Below are positions 7,991-16,370 of a DNA stretch of 60,616 nt, piece after piece. Made by a program: the position numbers and the translations under genes. Under the pieces are notes generated by a model. The model was given only the letters and a program-made list of their open reading frames with translations. It searched no databases and was not told where the DNA came from. Location: assembly GCA_025355465.1 (NCBI GenBank), contig JANXZO010000056.1:1-60616 (forward strand), in the 5' to 3' direction. How positions within the stretch are numbered: position 1 is the stretch's first letter; each line of letters starts with the position of its first letter. This DNA is from Bacteroidales bacterium (GTDB lineage Bacteria > Bacteroidota > Bacteroidia > Bacteroidales > FEN-979).

Positions 7991-8077
7991 CGGAGAAAGG
8001 GGGATTCGAACCCCCGGTACAGTTTCCCGTACGACAGTTTAGCAAACTGTTGGTTTCAGCCACTCACCCATCTCTCC
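7991..8077 (-). tRNA. tRNA-Ser (anticodon GCT)
   Basis: An 87-base class II tRNA on the minus strand. The acceptor GGAGAGA pairs with TTTCTCC (one non-canonical pair), the anticodon stem CAGTT/AACTG encloses GCT (plus bases 8041-8043), a long variable arm is present, and the T-arm is GGGGGTTCGAATCCCCC. CCA is not encoded. It has its own promoter at 8124-8153. Confidence 0.95.
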
Positions 8078-8123
8078 AGGATCTTTGCTAATTTCCGAAA
8101 ACCACCTTTGATATTCGGGGCTG

Positions 8124-8153
8124 CAAAATTAGGAATTCCTGCCGGTTTAACAA
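8124..8153 (-). promoter_or_regulatory. Promoter of tRNA-Ser
   Basis: Minus strand: TTG (8151-8153), 19 bases, then TAATTTTG (8124-8131). This matches the Bacteroidetes primary sigma factor consensus (TTG, N19, TAnnTTTG). It lies divergent to the promoter of the aconitase-family gene. Confidence 0.75.
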
Positions 8154-8176
8154 ATTTTTTTTCATCTGATTGTTTG

Positions 8177-8207
8177 TTGCATCGCTGCCGTAGTTTTCAT
8201 AAATTTG
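8177..8207 (+). promoter_or_regulatory. Promoter of the aconitase-family gene
   Basis: TTG at 8177-8179 is followed after 20 bases by TAAATTTG at 8200-8207. Transcription would start at about 8213-8217, practically on the first ATG (8218). This favours the in-frame ATG at 8251 as the true translation start. Confidence 0.7.
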
Positions 8208-8217
8208 AAACCTGTTA

Positions 8218-10026
8218 ATGAATAAACAATCAATCTGCAACACGCTCTTTATGAAAGGAAAAACTTTTGTTGAAAAGATCTTTGGCGCCGAAAAAGGCAG
8301 CATCGTTTTTGCCACGCCCCATATCATTCTTTCGCACGACAACACTTCGAGTATTTTCAGCACCTTCAAAAAAATGGGCGGAACCGCCTTGTCCAACCCT
8401 GATGCACTGCTGATCACCCTCGATCACAATGCACCTCCCACCAGTTCGAAACTGGCCAACGACTACCAGGTAATCCGCGATTTTGTTGACAAATTCGGAA
8501 TTAAAAAATTTCATGATGTTGGCGACGGAATTTGTCATCAACTGATGTCCTATTATGCCCGTCCGGGTATGATCATTGTCGGGAGCGACAGTCACACAAG
8601 TACGGCAGGTGCTTACAATGCCTTTGCCGCCGGTATCGACAGAACAGAAACTGCCGGCCTTTGGAAACAGGGAGAAACATGGTTCCGCGTCCCTGAATCG
8701 ATCAGAATAACCCTTACCGGAAACCTGCAACCCGGGGTCTATGCAAAGGATATTGCGCTGTGGATCATCGGAATGATAGGCTCAAGCGGCGCAGATTATA
8801 TGTCCATTGAATACCACGGCAACGGCGTGAAGTCGTTGACAATCTCCGACCGTATGGTCCTCGCCAATCTGGCCTCTGAAATGGGGGCCAAGAATGCTGT
8901 CTTCCCTGCCGATGAAGTTCTGCAAAACCATCTTGGGGAAAAAGTCACAGGCACCTGGGCCGATGAAAATGCGACCTACCTGAAAGAGATTACCATCAAC
9001 CTTGGTGAGATTTTCCCTGTTGTTGCTGCACCCCATCATGTGGACAATGTTAAAGCGGTTTCTCAGGTTCAGGGAACTAAAATTCAACAGGCCCTGATTG
9101 GGACCTGCACAAACGGCCGTCTCCAGGACCTCAGGGAGGCTGCTGCCGTGTTAAAAGGAAACAAGATCCCAAAATTCATGCAACTTCAGGTAATTCCCGC
9201 CTCCAAAGAGATATTCTCGCAAGCCATGAAAGAGGGATTGATCGATATTTTCATGGAAGCCGGCGCCAACGTTCTGGCCTCTTCCTGCGGGCCATGTCTG
9301 GGCACAGGCCAGGGCATCCCGGCTGATGGATACAACATTATATCAACCGCTAACCGTAACTTCAAAGGACGAATGGGGAACCCGGCTTCGAGTGTGTATC
9401 TGGCCTCCCCTGCCACCGTTGCCTGCTCTGCACTGAAAGGTGAGATTTCCGATCCCAGAGGAATTCAGGCTGATGACAAATTTCCCTTCCATGCCCCACA
9501 GAGCGCCACCGTTGACATCAAAGAGGGCGATGACCGGTTTGATGACGGTACATGGAATTATTCAGATGTCGACAACCTCAACACGGATCAGATGTTTGCA
9601 GGCAATCTTACCTATGCTGTACAAAGTTCGGAAGCAGACAAGATCATGCCGCATCTTTTCAAGGGTTTCGATAATAGTTTTGCTGAACGCGTAAAATCGG
9701 GCGACATCATCATGGCCGGTTCCAATTTCGGCTGTGGAAGTTCCCGCGAACACCCTTCTGTGGGACTTGCCTTTGCAGGAATCAGGGCAGTGATTTGCAA
9801 ATCCGTGAACAGAATATTTTACCGCTCCTCTGTAAATCAGGGATTGCCGATTATCCTTGTACCCGAGGCAGTGGATGCCTACCGCCAGGGGGACAAAGTG
9901 TCGATAAACTTCGAAAAAGGCATTGTAGCTGTTGGAAATCTGGAATTTACCTTTGCCCCTCTGCCCGAAAAGCTGATGGAGATATTCGATGCCAAGGGTT
10001 TGGTTAACTATGTGAAAAATAAATGA
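8218..10026 (+). CDS. Aconitase-family hydro-lyase, LeuC-LeuD-type fusion (isopropylmalate/homoaconitate dehydratase or Aquifex-type aconitase)
   Basis: The catalytic part holds GSDSHTSTAG (122-131) and the three 4Fe-4S cysteines: GTCTNGR (Cys 297) and SSCGPCLG (Cys 357 and Cys 360). The C-terminal swivel domain (about 430-600) carries the substrate loop GCGSSREHP at 505-513. In the isopropylmalate system these domains are usually separate subunits (LeuC, LeuD), while in this 602-residue protein they form one chain in LeuC-then-LeuD order. The enzyme isomerises a tricarboxylate-type substrate by dehydration and rehydration. Which one cannot be decided: no leu genes are near, and the swivel loop looks LeuD/homoaconitase-like. 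An ATG at 8251 (MKGKTFVEKI) fits the family start and the promoter better than 8218. The stop overlaps the next start (ATGA). Confidence 0.85.
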   Translation: MNKQSICNTLFMKGKTFVEKIFGAEKGSIVFATPHIILSHDNTSSIFSTFKKMGGTALSNPDALLITLDHNAPPTSSKLANDYQVIRDFVDKFGIKKFHDVGDGICHQLMSYYARPGMIIVGSDSHTSTAGAYNAFAAGIDRTETAGLWKQGETWFRVPESIRITLTGNLQPGVYAKDIALWIIGMIGSSGADYMSIEYHGNGVKSLTISDRMVLANLASEMGAKNAVFPADEVLQNHLGEKVTGTWADENATYLKEITINLGEIFPVVAAPHHVDNVKAVSQVQGTKIQQALIGTCTNGRLQDLREAAAVLKGNKIPKFMQLQVIPASKEIFSQAMKEGLIDIFMEAGANVLASSCGPCLGTGQGIPADGYNIISTANRNFKGRMGNPASSVYLASPATVACSALKGEISDPRGIQADDKFPFHAPQSATVDIKEGDDRFDDGTWNYSDVDNLNTDQMFAGNLTYAVQSSEADKIMPHLFKGFDNSFAERVKSGDIIMAGSNFGCGSSREHPSVGLAFAGIRAVICKSVNRIFYRSSVNQGLPIILVPEAVDAYRQGDKVSINFEKGIVAVGNLEFTFAPLPEKLMEIFDAKGLVNYVKNK

Positions 10027-11351
10027 GAAAAGCCATTCAGCTGACCCTTTTCGCACTCTCATCGCTGGCGCTCATCTATGTTCTCCGGGGATTTTTTCCG
10101 AAGTACCAGGCAATGCTTACACTCCTGCTGATATTTCTGCTGACGGACATTTATCTGTGGAATTCTGTAAAAAGAAAAATTTTCGCATTGCCCGGGATAC
10201 TAAAATACCTTGTGGCATCAATTTACTGGCTGCCCCTGGCGATCCTGGCCTCACTTGTCATTTTCGGTTTATTCTACTCCTTTCTTCAATGGAACCTGTT
10301 CATCAGAACACAGGTGGTAAGCCTTGTCTTCATCACCTTGGTGGCGCAGGGATTTCCGATCCTGTTCCTTGCCATGGCCGACCTGGAACGGCTGTTCAGG
10401 TTCCTGGTCAGGAAGTTAAAACGAGTTCCTTCCTTTCCTGCCATTGCCAGGCGAAAAGCCATCCTCCGGACCGGATGGATTATTGGCGGATTAACGTGGA
10501 GTTTACTGTTGCTGGGCATGTTTGTCTGGATATTCGATTTCAACGTCAGGACAGTGGAGGTATCCATGGCAAATTTGCCAAAAGGGTTCATCGGTTACCG
10601 AGTTGTTCAGTTCTCTGATGTACACCTGGGCAGTTGGACATCCAAAGGCAAGCTTAAAGAGGCTGTTTCGTTAATTAATGCGCTCAAACCCGATGTGATA
10701 TTGTTTACCGGCGACATGTTTAACTATGCAACGGTGGACGGGATCGGATTCGAGCAAATTCTTAGTAAGCTTAAATCCAGACACGGAGTATTTTGTATCC
10801 TGGGAAATCACGATTATGGTGATTATTTGAGATGGCCTGATGAACGTGCAAAACAGCAGAACATGGTACAACTCCATGAGTGGTATAAAAAACTGGGATG
10901 GACACTTCTTTTGAATCAATCTGTACAGATTGGAGAAGGTATCGACAGCATTGCCATAATCGGTGTGGAGAACTGGGGTGCCGAGCAGCGATTTCACAAG
11001 CGGGCAGATATGCGAAAAGCCCTTTCCTGTCTGACAAAGACATCCTGTAAAATTCTTCTCTCGCACGATCCAACGCATTGGGACAAGATCGTGTCGCAAA
11101 GTTACCCGGATATTATTCTGACTTTATCCGGACATACTCATGGCGGACAGTTCGGAATTGAAACCGGATCCATTCACTGGAGCCCGATTGAATGGCTTTA
11201 CCCGCATTGGGGAGGGCTTTATCGCAAAGGCTCAACTGGCAATCTGCCAAACCAATATTTGTATGTAAATCGTGGATTGGGAACAGTTGGTTATTCAGGG
11301 AGGGTTGGTATGAACCCGGAAATTACCTTGTTGATCCTGAAAAATTACTGA
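10023..11351 (+). CDS. Membrane-anchored metallophosphoesterase (YkuE-like)
   Basis: About 180 N-terminal residues form several hydrophobic segments (roughly 8-22, 30-45, 60-85, 98-118 and 150-170). A calcineurin-like phosphoesterase domain follows, with the two-metal motifs FSDVHLG (Asp 199, His 201), FTGD (230-231), LGNHD (260-264), LSHDP and GHTHGGQFG. Relatives hydrolyse phosphodiesters or lipid-linked phosphates at the membrane; the substrate here is unknown. It overlaps the preceding gene by the ATGA arrangement, so it is translationally coupled to it, although no metabolic link is obvious. Confidence 0.88.
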   Translation: MRKAIQLTLFALSSLALIYVLRGFFPKYQAMLTLLLIFLLTDIYLWNSVKRKIFALPGILKYLVASIYWLPLAILASLVIFGLFYSFLQWNLFIRTQVVSLVFITLVAQGFPILFLAMADLERLFRFLVRKLKRVPSFPAIARRKAILRTGWIIGGLTWSLLLLGMFVWIFDFNVRTVEVSMANLPKGFIGYRVVQFSDVHLGSWTSKGKLKEAVSLINALKPDVILFTGDMFNYATVDGIGFEQILSKLKSRHGVFCILGNHDYGDYLRWPDERAKQQNMVQLHEWYKKLGWTLLLNQSVQIGEGIDSIAIIGVENWGAEQRFHKRADMRKALSCLTKTSCKILLSHDPTHWDKIVSQSYPDIILTLSGHTHGGQFGIETGSIHWSPIEWLYPHWGGLYRKGSTGNLPNQYLYVNRGLGTVGYSGRVGMNPEITLLILKNY

Positions 11352-11477
11352 AAACCGTCAGGAAGGCCATTTCATACAAGCCAAAAATCAAAAAGTTTTT
11401 TGCCTTGTATGCAAAATAATTTATAAATTGATCCCCAGTTAAATGGAAATTGGTAGCGCCTAATAATCAGCACATAC

Positions 11478-13958
11478 ATGCTAAAAATGGACCATTCTGA
11501 CCAATATAAACATCTCCGATTCAGCGAATCTGTATTCAGACAGGTCGTTGAAAACGGTGATGAATGTATCTGGATTATGAATTTGGCTCATCAAACCACT
11601 TATGCGAACCGGAAAATGACGAAGTTCCTTGGGTGCGATGAGGCTGAGATTATTGGCAGATCTCTTGATGAGATTTTTCCGAAAGCTGATCTTGAATGTG
11701 TGAGAAATGCGATTGTTGAAGCAGCTCTTGGGGCCATCGAAAAAGTTGAAACTATTCCGGTCGTTGACGGGCATACCGGTGAAACACGATGGGCCGATGG
11801 GGTATTTGCCCCACTTTTTAGTGAATCCAATGAGGTTCTCGGTGTTATTGCCACCCTGCACGACGTCACGGAACAGAAACGCCTGCTGGAGGAGAAAAAT
11901 TACAAAAAGCGACACGTCGACAACAATCAAAAAATCCTTCTGGAGTTATCAAAAACCACCCGCAAAGATATCGATCAGGCCTACGGATTGATAACTGAGA
12001 AGCTGGCTGAAGTGATCGGAACCGAGCGTACCAGCATCTGGCTATTTAATGAAGACCGGACAGCTATCATTTGTTGTGATTTATTTACCCGAAGCCTTCA
12101 TCAGCATAGCCGGGGCATGATGCTTTTTACCGATGAATTTCCCGTTTACTTCACAGCACTTGAACATGCGCGATGCATCGCCGCCGCAGACGCCGTAACC
12201 GACACCAGAACCTCGGAGTTCAAAGATTTATATCTCGGACAATTAAAAATCGTTTCGATGCTTGACACACCCGTCAGGCATGACGGAAAACTGGCAGGCC
12301 TGATCTGTTGTGAGAGTGTTGGAGCGCGAAAGGAGTGGTCGCTTGAGGACCAGGAATTCAGCTCATCCGTTGCCGACATTTTATCGACGCTTATCCGGAC
12401 ACATCAGCTGAGGCAGACTGAAAAAGCGCTGGAACATTCGCAGGAAAAATACAGGCAGATTGTTGACAATGCTGTAATCGGGATTTACCGTTCAAACATT
12501 TCAGGCCAACTGTTATTTGTCAATCAGGCCATGGTGGAGCTCCTTGAATTCGACAATGTAGTTGCTGCCATGTCGTCGAATATCGAAACATTTTATCCCA
12601 ATACCGTCATCCGGAAAGAATTTCTGACACTTCTGATCAAGGAGCATGTTTTGAGAAATTATGAACTGGCCCTGGTGACTGCAAGAGGGAACAAACGGGT
12701 TGTGCTTGTCAATGCCTATTACGAGGAAGGAATGATTCTGGGCATGATGATGGATATAACAGACCGTAAAAGCGCTGAAGAGGAGATCTTGATTTCGCAC
12801 GAGAGAGCCTCGGAATCGGATCGTTTAAAAACCTCCCTAATGGCGAATATGAGCCATGAATTCCGCACTCCGATGAATGCAATTCTGGGATTTTCAGACC
12901 TGATTGCAAGCGACTCCCAAGACCCCGAGATTGTTTTCTTTGCACGAAAAATTCATGTTGCAGGTCAGCGGTTAATGACCACCCTCAAGGCAATTCTCGA
13001 CCTGGCAGATCTTGAAACCACCAAATCCAAACTGAAGATCCGGAAATTCAACATCCACTACTCCATATCGAATGCCCTCCAGCCATTTAAGCCGGTGGCA
13101 AACGAAAAAAATCTCTATCTGATCACGGAATTTAAAGATAACCTTGCTGCTTTGTATGATGAGAACCTGTTGCAGATCATCCTGCATAATCTTATCGATA
13201 ATGCCATCAAATTCACCAGCGACGGCGGGGTTACCATTGAGACGGATCACGCGATCAGGGAGGGAATGAATTGGGTACTCATCCGGATTAAGGATACGGG
13301 TATCGGAATACCCACAGAGCATTTTGAGTTGATCTTTCATGAATTCAGACAGATCAGCGAAGGGTATAATCGCAGTTATGAGGGCACAGGTCTTGGACTC
13401 ACCATCGCGAGAAAAATGGCAGAAATGCTTAACGGTGAAATTTCCGTTGAGAGTGAATTGAACCTTGGTTCCATTTTTACTTTATGTCTTCCTGCCGATA
13501 CAGATCCCCCGGATGGAATGACCAAAATAGAATTGGCAAGCAATGAAGGTTATGCTGGTAAAACATTCAGCATTCAAAAACCTGATGAACTTCCTGTGAT
13601 CCTGGTTGTGGAGGACAACGATGACAATGCTGAAATCGTGAGACTCTACTTAAAGGGAAAGTATGTCATAGAACGGGCAGCCAATGCGTTTTCTGCCATC
13701 AAAATGGCTGCTGCATTTCCCTATTCCGCCATCTTGATGGATATTAATCTCGGTCCGGGTATGGATGGACTTAAAGCAGCACAGGAAATCCGAAAAATTG
13801 AGAATTACCGGGAAATCCCGATCCTGGCCATAACCGGTTACACAATGTTAGGTGATTGCGAAAAATTATTGTCTGGCGGATGCAGCCATTACCTTGGTAA
13901 ACCGTATAGTCAAAAGGGATTATTAGACATTATGACCCACATTTTTTCCAGGGCATGA
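11478..13958 (+). CDS. Hybrid sensor histidine kinase (PAS-GAF-PAS-HisKA-HATPase-REC)
   Basis: Cytoplasmic by appearance, with no signal peptide or clear TM segment. A PAS domain (about 15-135) is followed by a GAF domain (150-315), a second PAS (325-435), a HisKA dimerisation domain with MSHEFRTPMNAILGFS containing the phospho-acceptor His, and an ATP-binding domain with DNAIKF, GIGIP and GTGLGLT boxes. A C-terminal receiver (about 705-826) has the VVEDND acid pocket, LMDINLG with the phospho-acceptor Asp, the ITGYT Thr, and LGKPY with the conserved Lys. It probably senses a soluble signal and relays phosphate internally. No output regulator is adjacent. Its stop overlaps the start of a second, similar kinase, so the two are likely made together. 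Confidence 0.92.
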   Translation: MLKMDHSDQYKHLRFSESVFRQVVENGDECIWIMNLAHQTTYANRKMTKFLGCDEAEIIGRSLDEIFPKADLECVRNAIVEAALGAIEKVETIPVVDGHTGETRWADGVFAPLFSESNEVLGVIATLHDVTEQKRLLEEKNYKKRHVDNNQKILLELSKTTRKDIDQAYGLITEKLAEVIGTERTSIWLFNEDRTAIICCDLFTRSLHQHSRGMMLFTDEFPVYFTALEHARCIAAADAVTDTRTSEFKDLYLGQLKIVSMLDTPVRHDGKLAGLICCESVGARKEWSLEDQEFSSSVADILSTLIRTHQLRQTEKALEHSQEKYRQIVDNAVIGIYRSNISGQLLFVNQAMVELLEFDNVVAAMSSNIETFYPNTVIRKEFLTLLIKEHVLRNYELALVTARGNKRVVLVNAYYEEGMILGMMMDITDRKSAEEEILISHERASESDRLKTSLMANMSHEFRTPMNAILGFSDLIASDSQDPEIVFFARKIHVAGQRLMTTLKAILDLADLETTKSKLKIRKFNIHYSISNALQPFKPVANEKNLYLITEFKDNLAALYDENLLQIILHNLIDNAIKFTSDGGVTIETDHAIREGMNWVLIRIKDTGIGIPTEHFELIFHEFRQISEGYNRSYEGTGLGLTIARKMAEMLNGEISVESELNLGSIFTLCLPADTDPPDGMTKIELASNEGYAGKTFSIQKPDELPVILVVEDNDDNAEIVRLYLKGKYVIERAANAFSAIKMAAAFPYSAILMDINLGPGMDGLKAAQEIRKIENYREIPILAITGYTMLGDCEKLLSGGCSHYLGKPYSQKGLLDIMTHIFSRA

Positions 13959-16336
13959 CACCATTACAGGTAAAATCATCAATGAAACATAACAATCCGA
14001 CGAACGACCAACTTATCCTGAACACCATCATCAACAATATCCCCGCGATGGTGTTCTATAAAAACCTTGATGGTGCCTATATTGCTGCAAATGAAATGTT
14101 TTGCCGGCAATTGGACACGACACCGGAACAGATAGTGGGAAAAACTGATTTTGATTTTTACGAACCTTCAGTTGCTGACCGTTACAGAGACTCCGATCTT
14201 GAAATAATTTTGTCTGGAAACAGTACTGAAGGATTTGAAGAGCCCATTGTGATCGACGGAATTACAAAGATTTTCGCCACACGAAAGGTTTTGTTGCGGG
14301 ATGTTGACGGGAAACCATATGGCATCATCGGACTTGCTTATGATGTTACGGAAGCGAGGGAATCTCAGGAGGCGTTGCTGGAGAGTCATACCCGGTACAA
14401 GTATGTGCAGGAGATGTTCAGGCTCATGGCCGATAACATTCCTGATCTTTTATGGGCAAAAGACATGCGAAAGCGGTTCCTTTTCGTAAACAAATCTCTT
14501 TGCGAAAAGATGCTTAACGCGAAAGATTCCAACGAACCTATTGGTAAGACGGACATGTATTTCGCAGAGCGAGAACGACAATCCCATCCGGATGATCCGG
14601 AATGGCATAACTTTGGTGAGATCTGTACCGATTCCGATGAACTAACCATGCAGCGCAAAAGTGCTGGTAAATTTGAAGAATTCGGCAACATCAAGGGACA
14701 GTTTTTATACCTTGACGTTCAGAAAGCACCCATCCTCGATGAAGATGGAAATATGATCGGAACGGTGGGAAGCGGTCGTGACATCACCTCTCAAAAACTT
14801 ATCGAAAAGGAATTTCAGGAGCTGCTTCAGCGAAACAGAGCCATTATAGATGCCCTCCCCGACCTCATGTTCATTTTCGACAGGGAAGGAAAATATCTTG
14901 ACAGTTATGCATCTAATACCGCCGACCTGATTGCGAAACCCGAAGATCTTATCGGGAAGAATATAAGTGATTTTTTCGAGCCGGGAATAGCCTCCAAAAC
15001 AATCTCCCTCATTAATAAATGCCTTGACACTGAAAAATTACAACAACTTGAATATCAGGTGTCAAATCAAGATGTTATCTCTTATTTTGAAGCCCGGCTT
15101 GTAAAGGTCGATAACCAGAAAGTGCTGTGTATTTCCCGCAACATCACCGAACGTAAACTATTACAGCAGGAATTAATTTTGTCGAAAGAAAAGGCAGAAG
15201 AATCCTCACGTTTGAAATCTACGTTACTCAACAATATGAGCCACGAACTTCGGACCCCGCTGAATGGAATTCTGGGATTTTCCGAAATATTAACTCATGA
15301 GATTGAATTACAGGAACATAAAGACATGGCTATGCATGTAAATAGTTCCGGCAAGCGCCTGATGAAAACGCTTGAATCAATTATGCAGCTGTCGCAACTT
15401 GAGTCAGGTTTGAATGCATATAAATCTGAATTTGTTGATATCGCATACCAGATCAAGGAATTGGTTGACAGTCGCCTGCCTATTGCCAAAGCCCGCAACC
15501 TGTTTCTCGAACTACGATCACTTGAGGTTAAACCCGGCTACCTTGATCTATTTTTCTTTATTCAATCGATCTCGAATATCCTCGACAACGCAATCAAATT
15601 CACATCCGAAGGCGGCGTTGCGATTGAAGTCTCAGAAGCAATAAGGGAGAACAAAAGATACCTCCAGGTTCGCATTGAGGACACAGGTATCGGGATTTCT
15701 GAAGAACATCTGAAATTGATATTCGAAGAGTTCCGGCAAGCCAGTGAGGGTCAGAATCGCAGCTTTGAAGGAACCGGACTCGGACTTACCATTGCAAAAA
15801 AGATGATCGATCTTTTAGGCGGTGAAATTCATGTTGAAAGCAAAATCGGGAAAGGTTCACTTTTTAACATCTGGATCCCCTGTCCGGCTGAGGATGGACG
15901 ACAACCTGAAAAGAGCCGCACGAACACAACAGTATCCGTAACGGTTCCCAATGATCCCCTGCCACAAAATATAATACGGAGACTGCTGCTTGTGGAAGAC
16001 AACGAGGTGAACATGCAATTATCGATTGCATACCTGAAGCATCAGTTTGAAATTGATTGGGCGCTGGATGGCCCGACGGCGATCCGGATGACTTCTGAGA
16101 AATCGTATGACGCTATTCTGATGGACATAAACCTTGGTCCGGGCATGGATGGCCTTCAGGCCACGCAGCAGATCAGGAGGCAGAAGGTGAACGAACAGAC
16201 CCCAATTATAGCTTTGACCGGATACACACTTTTCGGGGACAGGGACAGACTGATTGCTGGGGGATGTACGGAATACCTGGCCAAACCATTTACCAAGTCA
16301 GATATTCTCAAATTGCTGAACAAACTGTTTAACTGA
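13955..16336 (+). CDS. Hybrid sensor histidine kinase (PAS-PAS-PAS-HisKA-HATPase-REC)
   Basis: Three PAS domains (about 23-130, 150-275 and 285-400) precede a HisKA domain with NMSHELRTPLNGILGFSE, a HATPase domain with DNAIKF, GIGIS and GTGLGLT, and a receiver with LLVEDNEVN, LMDINLGPGMDGL, ALTGYT and LAKPF. Kinase and receiver halves are clearly related to those of the gene just upstream, including an identical LMDINLGPGMDGL block, so this pair is a tandem duplication with different sensor parts. It starts inside the stop codon of its neighbour (ATGA at 13955-13958). An internal ATG (MKHNNPT, base 13982) is another possible start. No membrane segment is apparent. Confidence 0.92.
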   Translation: MTPLQVKSSMKHNNPTNDQLILNTIINNIPAMVFYKNLDGAYIAANEMFCRQLDTTPEQIVGKTDFDFYEPSVADRYRDSDLEIILSGNSTEGFEEPIVIDGITKIFATRKVLLRDVDGKPYGIIGLAYDVTEARESQEALLESHTRYKYVQEMFRLMADNIPDLLWAKDMRKRFLFVNKSLCEKMLNAKDSNEPIGKTDMYFAERERQSHPDDPEWHNFGEICTDSDELTMQRKSAGKFEEFGNIKGQFLYLDVQKAPILDEDGNMIGTVGSGRDITSQKLIEKEFQELLQRNRAIIDALPDLMFIFDREGKYLDSYASNTADLIAKPEDLIGKNISDFFEPGIASKTISLINKCLDTEKLQQLEYQVSNQDVISYFEARLVKVDNQKVLCISRNITERKLLQQELILSKEKAEESSRLKSTLLNNMSHELRTPLNGILGFSEILTHEIELQEHKDMAMHVNSSGKRLMKTLESIMQLSQLESGLNAYKSEFVDIAYQIKELVDSRLPIAKARNLFLELRSLEVKPGYLDLFFFIQSISNILDNAIKFTSEGGVAIEVSEAIRENKRYLQVRIEDTGIGISEEHLKLIFEEFRQASEGQNRSFEGTGLGLTIAKKMIDLLGGEIHVESKIGKGSLFNIWIPCPAEDGRQPEKSRTNTTVSVTVPNDPLPQNIIRRLLLVEDNEVNMQLSIAYLKHQFEIDWALDGPTAIRMTSEKSYDAILMDINLGPGMDGLQATQQIRRQKVNEQTPIIALTGYTLFGDRDRLIAGGCTEYLAKPFTKSDILKLLNKLFN

Positions 16337-16370
16337 TTTGAGATCTAGCGTGGCTGAAGTTCCGGAAGAG

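Noticed and set aside
8230-8730. 166-codon minus-strand frame within the aconitase-family gene
   Set aside because: Shadow frame; no family match and opposite to clear iron-sulfur enzyme motifs.
16337-16370. Terminator between the second hybrid kinase and the repeat gene
   Set aside because: The 34-base gap has no stable inverted repeat with a T tail on either strand.
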